A stretch of DNA of 64,000 nucleotides from contig JAHDVF020001307.1 in assembly GCA_022606425.2 (NCBI GenBank), positions 1,270,001 through 1,334,000 on the forward strand. Direction: 5' to 3'. The notes under the pieces were generated by a model, which saw only the letters and a program-made list of their open reading frames with translations, was not told the DNA's origin and did no database searches. The position numbers and the translations under genes were made by a program. This DNA comes from Lepidostoma basale (Eukaryota; Arthropoda; Insecta; Trichoptera; Lepidostomatidae). Below, piece by piece: positions 9,956-21,680 of this stretch; position 1 is the first letter of the stretch, and each line of letters starts with the position of its first letter.

Positions 9956-12900
9956 TCACTCTTTCTCTACGACAATATTCTCGATCTGAAACTGAATCAG
10001 GATGAGAAGGTAGGCCACGAGGCCTCCCAAGATGCAACCCATCAGACGAAAGTTGATGGGGAAGTAGCCCCCCGCCGTGAGCTCCAGCCTCTGGTACACC
10101 ACTTGCAGCTTCATTACTTCCAGCTGTTAGGACAGGACAGAACAGATTTTATATTATCAATGCACATTCCAAGTTATTTCATAATTCAACAGTTCAGGTT
10201 ATTTTAAAAGGAAGGTTATTTTAAAAGGAAACTATTAAGTTAAGGAAACTGTTAAGTTTGGTTCTTTTACCAGTTTTTTTCCGCTGTTGTCTGAGCAATG
10301 ACTTAAAACTCCATATCAAAATAGAGACTGACCGTGGGAATGAAAACATATATTTCTTCTATGTTCGCCATAACTTTGTGTTGTAGATGTTTAATTTAAC
10401 AAATTGTTATTATAATTAAAAATCTTATTTTATAAATCATTAGCAAAAATATCTGCAAATAAGGGGCTGGTAGGAGCACCCATTGCGAATCCTTTTGTCT
10501 GTTTATAAATTTCATCGTTAATCTGGAAATAATTTTAATTCATGCAGACATTATATAAAATATATTTTTAAACATTTTGAAATGCTATATAAAATGCAGA
10601 AATAATTTTTTCTCAACTTCTATTTTTATTTTTGCCCGTTTTTAGTACAAGTTCCAGTTTTTGAGTTATTAACTGATAGTTTTATCAATCAAATATTAAA
10701 TATCTGCCACTTGAGGAGTCGGAGAAATCAAAATGCGTGCATGACATGATGTATGAATGTTGAGAAGGCAAGAGAAGAGAAAAGATAATCAAGAATCCGT
10801 TTTATATTGAAATTTATATTTTAAAATACTTTGATTTTATGTTTCACAAATTTTCCCTCAATAGCACGAATCTAACTGTTATATTTTTAAACATTTGTTT
10901 CATTAAAATAAATCTTAACAAACCATCACACTGTTTTGCAGAAATGTTAGGCAAAGAGAACACACTGTCATTTTGTTTTATTATGATAATTTTAAGAATA
11001 ATTTACATTCAAACATTGTGATGTTCACACACACACATTGTTCAGATTTCTATTTTAAAAACACTTTAGTATATTTTGTATTTCATCCTTATACAGGGTG
11101 TCCCAGAAGTCGGCGTCATGCCGGAAACGGATGATAGCAAGTCATGTTAGTTATGAGAAAAATGTAAAAAAAAAATGTAAGTTTTGTATTTTAAAATTGG
11201 GCGTAGTATTCATTTTGAATACTTGGTTGGGCACAAAGTAACATTTTCTTTCAATCTGGAGCAGTTAGCTTTAAATTTTTGGCAACAATTTACAAAAGCA
11301 TTATTCAGGATAACATAATAAAAATAAAATTGGAAAAAAAAGATTTGTAGTAACGGGAGTTAAAAGACCATCACAGGGTGTTAATTTTATCGATTATTTT
11401 AAATGCCTATAATTTAAAAAATACAAAACTTAGATTTTTTTTTACATTTTTCTCATAACTAGTATGACTTGCCCTATCATGACACCCTGTATATGAATAT
11501 AGCAATCTACCATTAAATGTTACTACACATCTTCTTCTTCTACTGTTTTCTTCGCCTGTGGAACAAAACATTACTTATTGAATAACTGTTTTAAATTGTT
11601 TTTATATCACGATTGAATTGTTGAGAGATAAATCTCAGAAACCTTAAAGAAAAAAATTATTCTTATAAAAATTTCCTTTCATCACCATTGAAACATGTCA
11701 TTTCCACAAAATATTAAAAAAACTTACATAAAACAGACACTTTCATTTGTATTGATTAGATAGAGACCTTCGTGGTCGAGTGGTAAGTGCATTGACTACC
11801 ACCCCGAAGGTTCTGGGTTCGATTCCCGGCAAGGGTAGTGTGATTGTCACACTGTCTGTGATCTGGTGTAGAATTCACGTGACAATAAAATGGCGATATA
11901 TTAGCTACCTATCACATGTCACGAGAATCACTATGATAGCTATAATAATACCCTTTACATCGATTTGGCTCATGCTGTCATGATGTAAAGAGTGATTCAA
12001 CAAAATAATAATAATGATTTTTTTCACAACAGCTAGGGACAGTGTTAAAAGGAAGCTTTTATAAATAACATGTTTAAATCAATTACGATGTCGCTACTTA
12101 AATGATTTTTTTTTATATTAAATAAAATAAGTTATTTTTGATTGATGAAGAATACATTAAATATAAATGTATTAAGATTTTCTGTGAATCAAATGTACCT
12201 GTGGTCAGTCATAAAACATTCTGTTGATGACAAAATGGCTAACTTCCTCTTCTAACTTTGCACTTGTGTGGCATATTACAAACAACACCATCATAAGAAC
12301 AAAATCAATTATTTTCTCTTCTAACTTTGCACTTGTGTGGCATATTACAAACAACACCATCATAAGAACAAAATCACTTACTTCCTCTTCTAGCTTTTCA
12401 CTTGTGTGGCATATTATTATTATTATTTTCTTGAATCACTCTTTACATCATTACAACACGAGCCAAATCAACGTAAAGGGTATAGCTATCATATTGATTC
12501 TCATGACATGTGATACGTAGCTAATCTATCTCCATTTTATTGTCATGTGAATTTTGCACCAGACCAAAGACAGTGTGACAATCATACTGCTATTGCCGGG
12601 AATCAAACCCGGGACCTTCGGTGTGGCAGTCAAAGCACTTACCACTCGGCTACGAAGGTCGTCGAACAATGAACAAGACCATCATGAGAACAAAATTAAT
12701 TATTTTCTCTTCTAACTTTGTACTTGTGTAGCATATTACAAACAACACCGTCATATGAACAAAATACTTACTTCCTCTTCTAGCTTTGCACTCGTGTGGC
12801 ATATTACAAACAAGACCATCATGAGAACAATGGCAGAAAAGCATGCCCCCCAAGTTCTCGGAATTTTTAAAATGTACTTGAACCCGAGAGATTCTCTGAT

Positions 12901-15900
12901 GATTGCCAGGTAGAAAAAGTAGAGCTGTATTAATATGTAATAGAAGGACCAGCCACTGATACATGATATCTGCAGCCAGAACATCTGGGCGGTGTCTCTG
13001 GCCAGTTCGCTCAGCTGATCGTGAATGGCACACAATGCCTGGACTGCATCAGCCTTTTCTCTCCTTCCGTATGTTCGCATACTGCCAATTGTGCTTTCTT
13101 CATTTTGAGATATATTTTTCATAAAACTATTGACGAGTGTAAATCTAAAAACACAATATTAGTTAATTTATTATTTTTTCAATACAATTTTGTACAAAAA
13201 ACTTTTATTTACACTAATAAAAGTACACTAAAACCTCGATATAGCGGACCTCTATTTAACGAACTTCGGATATAACGGACAAAAATCCGGTCAAATGTAA
13301 AAAAATTTAAAACGTCCTGTTGATATTAAACAATTTTTTTCAGCCATGATAATCACGTCATACGTCTAGCACTAGAATTGAGACATAATGCAGAGTTATT
13401 GCCATAATGCCAATATATTATACGCATTATCGTAATTTTAGAGAGTTGATTATAAAAAAAAAATGGCAAACTTCAAAAGTGCAAACAAAACTTGATTCCT
13501 TTTTCAAAGCAGGATTACCAAAAGCATGTGTGTCGATATCAAACAGCAACGTCACTTCACAACGAGTGTCCGAAGACAATAAATAGAATTTTGTTTGTGC
13601 TTTATATTGTTTACTTATATCTAAATACTTCTTCTTCTTCCCTTTTGGTAGACTCAGGAGTCTGTTATTTCAGGCGGGTCCTCTTGAGATGCTGAACTCC
13701 AGCTTTCTCTCCACCGTTTCGGGGATCTTCCTGGTCGGCGTTGTCCGTTTGGCGTTCCATGGAGAGCTATGTGTGGTATTCTATTTGAGCTCATCCTTTC
13801 TACGTGTTGATGCCAGTATCGCCGTCTTTGACGCCCCCATCTGACCACATCTTCAACCTCGCAGATTTCTCTGATTGCTGTATTCCTAACTCGATCGCGT
13901 AGGGTCTTGCCAGCTATAGCGCGGAGCGTTTTCATCTCGGTTGTCCTGAGCATGCTCTTTGTCTTGACAGTGTTTGCCCTCGATTCAATGCCATATGTGA
14001 GGATTGGTCGCACACAGGTCTTATAGATGCGCACCTTGCTGTCAGTCCTCATGTCCTTGTTTCTCCATATGACATCTTTCAGGCAGCCTGCAACTGCTGT
14101 AGCCCTATCCACCTGTGACCTTACTTCTCTGGGGAGGTCATTAGAGCTGGTTACTTCGCTTCCGAGATATCTGAATAGGTCCACCTGTTCAATTTCCTCC
14201 TGGCGTACGGAGACTTCGCATCTCAGTTGATTTCTTGCGAATGTCATACACTTCGTTTTTGGGATGGATATGATCATGTTATATTTTGAACAGGATTCAT
14301 CAAACTTTGAGAGCATTGCTTGCAAGTCGCTTTGATTTTCGGCCACGATTGTGGCGTCGTCTGCATAGCAAAGCATTCCAATTACTTCTTTACCCAGAGT
14401 GTACCCTAAATTGAGAGATGCAACCTCTGCAATGATGTTGTCCATGATGCAGTTAAAGAGAATACAGTGTACATATTTAAATAAAAAGGTTTTGATTTCT
14501 TTAAAATCTGTTTTTATATAACGGACTTTCGGCTTTAATGGACACCGCCTCGTCCGTTATATCGAGGTTTTACGTGATGATAGTCACTGTCTAAAAGATG
14601 ACTCATAAATGGTTGAATTGAAATACTTTCTGTGCGATAAATAGTAGATCTCGCTCACACGCCTCTATAAACTAGTAAGATAGAAAAGATGCACATCCGG
14701 TAGACGGTCTTGGCAAACTATCTATCTTTTTCACACACAAACAATGAAGTATGTAATATGAAGGATGACATTTTTCGCTAAATTTTGAAAAGCACATCCA
14801 GTAGATAGTCCGCACGGTGTCTCTTTATTATTTTTATTTTTTTAATTATGGATAGTAGCATTTCTCGTTAGTATTGTGAAAAATAAGACTGCAGTTAAAA
14901 GGTTAAGACATTAATTTGGAACATTTAAAGAAAACTTAACGACAATTTTTTTTATGAATTAAAACACTGTTTTTTCCACTTTTGAGTTTATTTTTCTCGA
15001 CTTGTTTCGATGGCTTACTACACCATCATCGGGATGACGATATAAACTCAAGTTTATATCATTCTCCCGATGATGAAAGTGTAAGCTTTCGAAACATGCC
15101 GAGAAAAATAAACTCAAAAGTGGAAAAAATAGTGTTTTAATTCATAAAAAATTCGTCATTATGGAATTCCACTGTTTTAATGCCTTAAGTTTATCTAAAA
15201 CTTAATGACAAACAATTTTTTTAAATAAACGTTTTTTTTACATTTTTTATCTAAATCATCTTGTAGGTAAATATAATTTTTATTCTCTTTATTGACTAAG
15301 GCAATACAAATAAATAATGTATATGTCAGATGGCAACAAAACAATTTAAATTTTACCTTTTTATTATGAAACGACCAAAGCATTTGAACTGCAAAATTTC
15401 GGTGACAGTAGATATTAAATAAATTATTGTTAAGCACATAGAAACATAATTGTAAATATTAAATTTTCGTATCATGTTGTAAGTTATATAATCCACTAAG
15501 TAGAATGAAAATATACAGGAGTATACTAGACAAGTTGTCAACATGATACATTTAAACGCCTCTTTATGGTCCACTCGTAATTCAAAAGACTTTAAATCTG
15601 CATCTATATTTGCTAGTTTATTGAAGAAGTCGCACTGGCGGTGCCTGTTGAGCAATGTTTTAATATAGTTGGTGGCAAACATGATGTAGCCATATATGAT
15701 TTGGCCCATCCATATCCAAATAATAACCGGACTCGTTTTTTCATTTGTATGCTTCTGTAAGTCTTTTGGAATAATAATTAGAAAGCCCAGACTTATAACA
15801 GACATTATAACCACTATAATACTTCCCCAGATAATACCCAACTCGTCGATTTGAAGTTTTTTTGCGCGGTAGTTATATGGGGCTAAGCCTATTAATCTAG

Positions 15901-15952
15901 ACATAAAGTGCACTGGTTTGAATGTCTTAAAATTATTTTCAATATCGTTCAT
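9956..15952 (-). CDS. Gustatory receptor 2 (Gr), probably intact, four exons
   Basis: Second tandem Gr. Exons are 15357-15952 (596 nt, exactly the length of exon 1 in Gr1), 12772-13144, a tentative short exon at 11529-11555, and 9956-10123, giving about 387 aa. The start MNDIENNFKTF and the block SRLIGLAP match Gr1; exon 2 ends SAKLEEE before GTAAGT; exon 4 reads LEVMKLQVVYQRLELTAGG and ends with AYLLILIQF, the TYxxxxxQF-type signature. Exon 3 would encode only AKKTVEEED with a weak GTGTAG donor, against 23 residues in Gr1 and Gr3; it is the least certain part. Intron 2 holds four extra copies of the end of exon 2 and two tRNA-derived SINEs; intron 1 holds a pogo element with a LINE inside it. 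Confidence 0.85.
11093..11494. mobile_element. TIR element with ATACAGGGTGTC ends
   Basis: Long inverted ends: ATACAGGGTGTCCCAGAAGT on the left, complement ending GACACCCTGTAT on the right, with further inverted match through TCATAA..TTTTACATTTTT. No coding capacity. Confidence 0.7.
11762..12012 (+). mobile_element. SINE-2 (tRNA-derived), full length
   Basis: tRNA-like head with A-box TGGTCGAGTGG and B-box GGTTCGATTCC, then a body (GTGATTGTCACACTGTCTGT) and an AAT-rich tail. Copies at 12412 (-), 23185 (-), 49246 (+), 50424 (+), 57488 (-). Confidence 0.85.
12235..12790 (-). repeat. Tandem 68-69-bp copies of the end of Gr2 exon 2
   Basis: The segment coding MMVLFVICHTSAKLEE recurs starting at 12251, 12320, 12389, 12711 and, as the real exon end, 12779 (plus-strand phase marker TCTAACTTTG/TCTAGCTTTG). 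The copy at 12389 keeps an intact GTAAGT donor; the others have lost it. SINE-2 splits the third copy. Confidence 0.9.
12412..12662 (-). mobile_element. SINE-2 inserted in the Gr2 exon-copy array
   Basis: Complement of the SINE-2 head (GGTTTGATTCC at the B box) lies next to 12660, with an ATT-rich tail near 12412. Confidence 0.85.
13226..14576. mobile_element. pogo-like MITE interrupted by a LINE
   Basis: Ends CACTAAAACCTCGATATAGC and complement CACGTAAAACCTCGATATAA. Apart from the LINE at 13629-14460 it is collinear with the uninterrupted copy at 52196-52745. Confidence 0.85.
13629..14460 (-). mobile_element. LINE fragment (CYADD reverse transcriptase end)
   Basis: Minus strand, 263-codon open frame: RT box CYADDATIVAEN, then KTKCMTFARN, FRYLGSEVTSSND, ILTYGIESRA, ending GRSPKRWRESW. 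(GAA)n tail; 5-bp duplication AATAC at 13624-13628 and 14461-14465. A relative is at 44.94-45.22 kb. Confidence 0.85.
14945..15175. repeat. Foldback family B, two-core copy
   Basis: Inverted arms of about 100 bp (AAACACTGTTTTTTCCAC on the left, complement on the right) with a hammerhead-like core in each arm; the plus-strand core is at 15062-15105. Confidence 0.8.
15062..15105 (+). ncRNA. Hammerhead-like core (foldback B, plus arm)
   Basis: TTCTC (15062-15066), CCGATGA (15067-15073), T, GAAAG, loop, CTTTC (15086-15090), GAAA (15091-15094), CATG, C, C (15100), GAGAA (15101-15105). TTCTC pairs with GAGAA exactly at the hammerhead stem I positions; a second helix GTTTAT/ATAAAC lies beyond an internal loop. 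Differs from consensus at U4, U16.1 and one extra base. Confidence 0.5.
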
Positions 15953-16424
15953 TATTGCAAAGGTTTGAAAATTACCCGGCTTGTGTGAAGCTAAACCAAA
16001 TATTAAATTCATCGCGTTGGCATTTTTTATGTATTACATATAATATTTATAATTTATGTTTTTGCTATTAGTTTGTTTTTATTATATAATAAATAAAATT
16101 TATGCACGCTATTTTTTGTTATTCATTGATTCCAATAAATTAACTCTATTGGTCGCATTTTTAATAATTCATTCAGATCATTAAAGTTAACTTTTCTACC
16201 TGTTTTTTTAATTAAGTGAAGTGCTCTGCAAATGCAAAGAGGGGAGCTCATTTTATTATCTTTATTGCATAGTCATAATTAACAAATAGACATAATTAAA
16301 ATGATTGCTGAGTGCTTTTTTTGTTGTTGCTACATTATATAAAATATAATCTTTTTTATTTATTGTTTCTTGAACAATGATGTAAAACTCCATATTAAAT
16401 AATTAATACGAATGAAAACGTCAG

Positions 16425-16620
16425 TTTTATTGAAGTTTTATTATACTTTATAGGAATGACATGTTTTGCCCTTCTAGGGCATTAACAAATAGAAATATAT
16501 CCACAAAGCAAAGTTCTAGTGCCAACCCTTATGTATGGATGTGAAACTTGGAGCTGCCAAAATATGATAATGCCTTAGATGGGCGAAACATGTCATTCCC
16601 ATATAATTATAATAAAAAAC
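16425..16620. repeat. Foldback A with LINE-derived insert
   Basis: Arms GAAGTTTTATTATACTTTAT / complement with GCGAAACATGTCATTCCCAT; the loop holds a LINE fragment reading LVPTLMYGCETW. Confidence 0.7.
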
Positions 16621-16925
16621 TAACTAACTAACTAACTTACCATCACGCCGTCTCCCCGGAGGGCTAGGCAGAAAGAATGGAATGCCACACTGTTCTGTCC
16701 TGACATACGTCTCTCGCTTCCTCTACATTCATACATCTTGTCATGCACGCACGTCGATTTTTCCGACTCCTCACGTGACCGACATTCAATATTTGATTGA
16801 TTTGATCGTGCCACGTTTTCCTCGGCCTTCCTCTATTTCTAGCTCCGTTCACACCGTTTACATATACCTTCTTTACCATTCTGTCTTCACTCATTCTTTC
16901 CATGTGTCCAAACCATCTTAATGAA
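16621..16925 (-). mobile_element. LINE-A 3' end with TTAG tail
   Basis: Minus-strand frame [36 protein letters not shown], then stop; plus-strand CTAACTAACTAA tail at the left. Confidence 0.8.
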
Positions 16926-17894
16926 AACTGATATTTTCATTCATATTATTTCATTCATTTTCATTCATATTACATTCTAGAAAACTGATATTTTCATTCA
17001 TATTAATTATATAATCTCTCTGGAAACATTTACAAACACATTTTTTAAAATTTCGTGTATTAAAATAATCTAACTTTGTTCATGATCTTAAAAAGGGGGG
17101 GTGCTTTCACACAATTCAGATTTTTGCAGAGAACATTATAGTCTAAGCTTAATTAAGACGAGGGACGCACAGCTTTCAGTTTTGGCCCGCGCTGTACAAG
17201 CGGGTATCCCGCAGAACATTGGACCCTCCTAACTTTCTTCTTTATTTTTTAATGTTAAACAACGATGCATCGTTGTTCGCAATACCATCGAGAAATGTTA
17301 ACAACGATCGTCATTGCATAAAATATGACTCATAAATCTCAAATCAAAATATTTTCTGTGTGATAAATAGTACATCTCACTCATACAAATGAGCAAGAAA
17401 GAAAGAGATATCGCACATCCGGTAAATGGTCTTGGCACACTATCTATATTTTTCATACACAAACAATGAAGTATGTAATTTGAAGAATGGCAGAATTTAT
17501 CGCTAGTATTTTGAAAAACACTATTAGCCTAAGGGTTAAATGATTTCACTTGCAGGGCTGCACGTGTACTTGAAACTCTATAAATATGAGAAGGTATTTG
17601 ATGACAACTTGTATTGTAGCAGCCAACAGACAGAAGTTAGTTGGGAACAAGCCGTTGGTGATAGTCAGCCGCTGGTGCACTACCTGGAGCCTCGCCACCT
17701 CCATCTGCGAGGATTATTCTCTATTTATATTTGTATATGCGGTGGAATATGATGGAATTAAACAGTTAGGGATATGGAGGCATAATCTTACTTTTAATTT
17801 CAGTCGTTTATCTTCCAAATCGAGATTGATCCCTTGAAGTATTTCTCCTGTCGCCCTTGCCTGTAAAAATTCAGAAAAAACCTTAAGCATTGCA

Positions 17895-18070
17895 TAAAAA
17901 CACTGTTTATCTTGAGAGTATCTTGTCTTCCTAATGTCAAACCATCTCTCATGTGTTCCTGGTATTATATTGTATATATTATATTATATTTTACCTGTAC
18001 TCAATATGCCTTAAACATTTATATTGTTTGTAATGTCTGTTAAGATAATAAGCTGATTTGATTTAATTTA
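17895..18070 (+). mobile_element. Jockey-like LINE 3' tail
   Basis: GAGTATCTTGTCTTCCTAAT, then the 3' UTR ending AATAAGCTGATTTGATTT as at 21.67 kb. Confidence 0.6.
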
Positions 18071-18282
18071 TTTTTTTAAACTAAAGAATTTAAAAATATA
18101 TTTATTTATAATATTTTATTCCACGCGTTCTTCAAGTTCTGTCCAGTTTTGGCAGCTCCTTGCTACGAGTGTTGAAACGGGTCAGAACTAAAATAACATA
18201 TGGAATAAATCTGAATATGCATATATTATATTAATAAGAATTTTTATTTATTTATTTATAAGGAATTTTAATAATCAATGTC

Positions 18283-18514
18283 TTAACATATTGACTGCAG
18301 GGCACTGACCGGGACAGTGGTAAGGTCTGTCCAGGTCAGGTCTTATACCGTTCGGTTTTAAATAAGTAGAGGGGGGGTTTAGTCTTCAGGATTCATCAGT
18401 TCGTACTTACTTAAAACCAAATGGTACAGGACCTGATCTGGACCTGACCTGGTCCGCCATTTGGGTTCTCCCCTTACCACTGTCCCGGTCAGTGCTCCAC
18501 AGTCAATGAGTTAA
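18283..18514. mobile_element. piggyBac-like MITE (TTAA ends)
   Basis: TTAA at 18283-18286 and 18511-18514; inverted ends CATATTGACTGC..GCACTGACCGGGACAGTGG and complement CTCATTGACTGTGG..GCACTGACCGGG. Arms of about 100 bp fold over the whole element. Second copy 25532-25701. Confidence 0.8.
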
Positions 18515-18734
18515 ACCATTTTTTAATATATTTTTATTGTTAGAAATTAAACACAACATGGTTTCATAGATATACTTCATTTTCAGGTGTAACTATGATT
18601 ATATAGATGGAATATATCTCTGAATCATGTGTTAAAATTTCTTTCCAAATTATTATTTTTATCCTCAACAAAGTTTCCTATTCTCTATAACATAATAAAT
18701 AATGGTGATATGAGAGGGTGACCACATTTTAACC

Positions 18735-20161
18735 CTTAACCCAGACGTAAGTCACCTCTGACGTGACAACATAACTTTGTTGCTGCGGTTGGCACATGTG
18801 AAATGACATGATGAATCACGTTGAATCTTGTTAAATGTGGAATCTATGCATAATTTATTTTGTCAGTTGAATATTAATTATAATATAAGCGATTAACATA
18901 CACAGTGCCTTTTTAACCCTTAAAGGCCGGCTAAGATTTTTGCAAATTGCTCCCTCTGACTTTTTTTTTGTTTCATGTTGAGTTTAAATACAAAACAAAT
19001 AAAAATATATTACATTGAAAATGTAGTTTATAAATGAAACCAAAATATTGCGCAACATATTAAAAGTCATCCTAAGTAAACACACACTCAAAATCAAAGA
19101 TTCACACACAGTAAGAGAAACCAATACTTCGTAGTTCGACGGTGACGCAACTGTGTGTGTATGATGATTGGCCGCGAGCTATGATCCATATGGGACACGC
19201 ATTACAAGAAAATTAAAGAAAATTAAATCTTTGTACCAAAAGGATGAAAGTTTAACTCTAAATCACAGAGAATACATGAGTGTATATAACGCAACATCAG
19301 ATGAGAGTAGTGATGTCAGGAGTTCCACTAAAGAACACCAAGGAGTTTGTCTACCTCGGGAGCAAAATAACATGGGACGGTCGGTCTAAGAGCGAGGTCG
19401 ACAGCCGTATACATCAGGCTAGGCTTGCATTTAATAAAAGGTCGAAAATAATAGAGTCAAATAATATAGACCTAAACTGAGAATACTCCTCATCAAGACC
19501 TATGTATGGAGTGTCTTGATGTACGGCTGCGAAACATGGTGCCTATCCGAAAGGGATAAGCGGAGACTAGAGGCTTTTGAGATGTGGTCCTATAGAAGAC
19601 TCTTTGGAATTTCCTGGAGAGACCACATCACGAATGAGGAAGTTCTGCAAGGAATCGAAGGAGGAAGGCACCTGCTCAGGACCTTGTCCGAAAGGCGTGC
19701 AAGATGGATCGGCCAAGTAATACGTCAAGAAGGTCTCTTGCATGCCATAATGGAGGGTATGATCGAGGGGACAAACTCTAGGGGACGCCCACGCCGAGAG
19801 TACCTGGAGGACCTGTTGGTGGACGTACGCTGCTCATCATATGCAGATCTCCAAAGAGCCGCACAAGACAGGGAAAAATGAAAGAGAATAATGGAGGAAA
19901 TTGCTGCAAACCAATCCCAGGATTGAAACCAGAGAAGAAGATATAATACACATTTTTACTTTTGATCCGTAATAGTAAATTTACGGGATATTACACGTTA
20001 AACACATAGAATATATGCAGACTGCTATTGTAGCTGACAGACCTTTTGGCCCGATTTTCTTTGACTGCTATTGTAGCCAGCCGGACTATAAGGGTTAAAA
20101 TTAAATATTGATAGAATAACATGTGCAAAAAATATAAAAGCTAGCGTCCGATAAGGGTTAA
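18735..20161. mobile_element. Nested piggyBac-like ends enclosing a LINE
   Basis: Outer TTAACCCTTA at 18735 and TAAGGGTTAA at 20161; inner TTAA at 18913 (TTAACCCTTAAAGGCCGGC) and 20095 (GCCGGACTATAAGGGTTAA). The LINE fragment lies at 19168-19960. Confidence 0.55.
19168..19960 (+). mobile_element. LINE C-terminal fragment
   Basis: Frames LKNTKEFVYLGSKITWDGRS then, shifted, LMYGCETWCLSERDKRRLEA, RDHITNEEVLQGIEGGRHLL, GRPRREYLEDLLVDVR. One stop separates the parts. Confidence 0.8.
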
Positions 20162-20612
20162 TATTACTTTTTCAAGTATGTTTCTTACTTCTTCTTCTTC
20201 TAATTTGTCACTCATGCAGCATATTATGCAGAGGAGAAAGAAATATATGATTCCCCACATGGCGGCCCCACATGCTCAAAGTGGTAATTTGTGAACGTGA
20301 ATCTTAATTTCACTCAAGAACACCACGTATAAAAAGAACAGGTGCATTATTAAAATAATCAGAGCGGAGCCGCTGATCAGCATTATCTGCAGCCAGAACA
20401 TCTGGTTTAGGCCCCTGACCAGTTCAGTCAACTCGTCGTGGAGGATGGACACCGTCTGCACCGTTTTGGCCATCCTCATCCGTGTGTACAATTTTGTGTC
20501 AGAATCGGAGTGTTCTGTGCTTTCTTCGTTTTGGTTCTTCTCAAAACAAAACTTCTGGATGTGATTGTTGATGATTGAATATCTGTAATCAACAATAGAA
20601 ATAATGGCATAG

Positions 20613-20935
20613 TTCAGTGGTTGGCAAACCGCGGCTCGTGAGCTAAATACGCCTCTCTGGCTACTCGAATTCGGTTCTTCAACTAATTAAACGTTCTTTA
20701 AAATAACCAATTAACTATCACGCCATCTCCTCAAAGTGTAGGCAGAAAGAATGGACTGCCACCATTTTCTTTCTTGTCATATTTCTCTCGATTCCTCAAC
20801 ATTTCTGCCGCATTTGAATGGTTGAAGTAAAATAAAAACTAAGTACGCAGTTTTGTTCTATGTGTCATATCGAGCGCGCTTGAAGTGAATCTCTCACAAA
20901 AATGGCAGTGTGATGGTTAGTTAGTTAGCTTAAAA
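20613..20935. mobile_element. hAT-like end plus LINE-A/SINE tail
   Basis: CAGTGGTTGGCAAACCGCGG resembles a hAT terminus; a CATCACGCCATCTCC piece of LINE-A and a GTGATGG(TTAG)n end follow. Boundaries uncertain. Confidence 0.4.
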
Positions 20936-21064
20936 ACAGTCCCAAAGAACTAAAAATCATGATTGCATATGAGAATCAACAGAGCCATAGTTTGAATTAT
21001 TACATGTACAGGCGTAAAATTTTGAGGGGGCTTTCACTGAGATGTTTTTCATTTTAGAAGAATT

Positions 21065-21680
21065 CTAGTATTTGATGGCACCCACTGCCATGCATACTTC
21101 AAAAGCCACAAGCTGCAAGATCACCTTTCATGACTCCCAAACAGATTTACAAAAAAAATTCTGAGGAATCTCTACACGAGGGAGTATGGTAGCTATCCGT
21201 GGCTCTATCCCACGGCATTTCTTTTGAGAATGCTTGGGACCAACTCTCTGCAGCTTCGAAGAGTTGGGCATCTCATAACCTATTTCTTTAGATTACTCAG
21301 GCGATATTTCGAGAACTCGGCCGTGCTGGAGAGTGCTCAGATTTTTGTCCCTGATAGATATCTCCGACAGCGACTGCATAGATTGTTTTACCTACTGGCC
21401 GCCAGAAACTACCTGCCTCTGGTGACACCGGTGGGAAGAGCAATTAATCTGCTGAACACGATGTCCTCGGAGATCGGCGTCATATTGAAAGTACGTTCAG
21501 AAGGCAAATACTCTTAATTCTGGAGAGTATCTTGTCTTCCTAATGTCGAACCATCTCTCATGCGTTTCTGGTAGTATACTATACTACTATACACAATATA
21601 TTATTTTACCTGTTCTCAATAGATGTCTTAAAAATTAATTTTGTAATGTCTATTGATGAAATAAACTGATTTGATTTACT
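21065..21680 (+). mobile_element. Jockey-like LINE 3' copy
   Basis: Collinear with the copy at 2834-3935: [49 protein letters not shown], then the shared 3' UTR ending AATAAACTGATTTGATTT. Confidence 0.8.

Noticed and set aside
11762..11850. tRNA gene
   Set aside because: A- and B-boxes are present but the same head recurs in several copies with a common non-tRNA body and AAT tail, so it is a SINE.
13654..14445. 263-codon frame as a host gene
   Set aside because: It is the end of a LINE reverse transcriptase with target-site duplication and tail.
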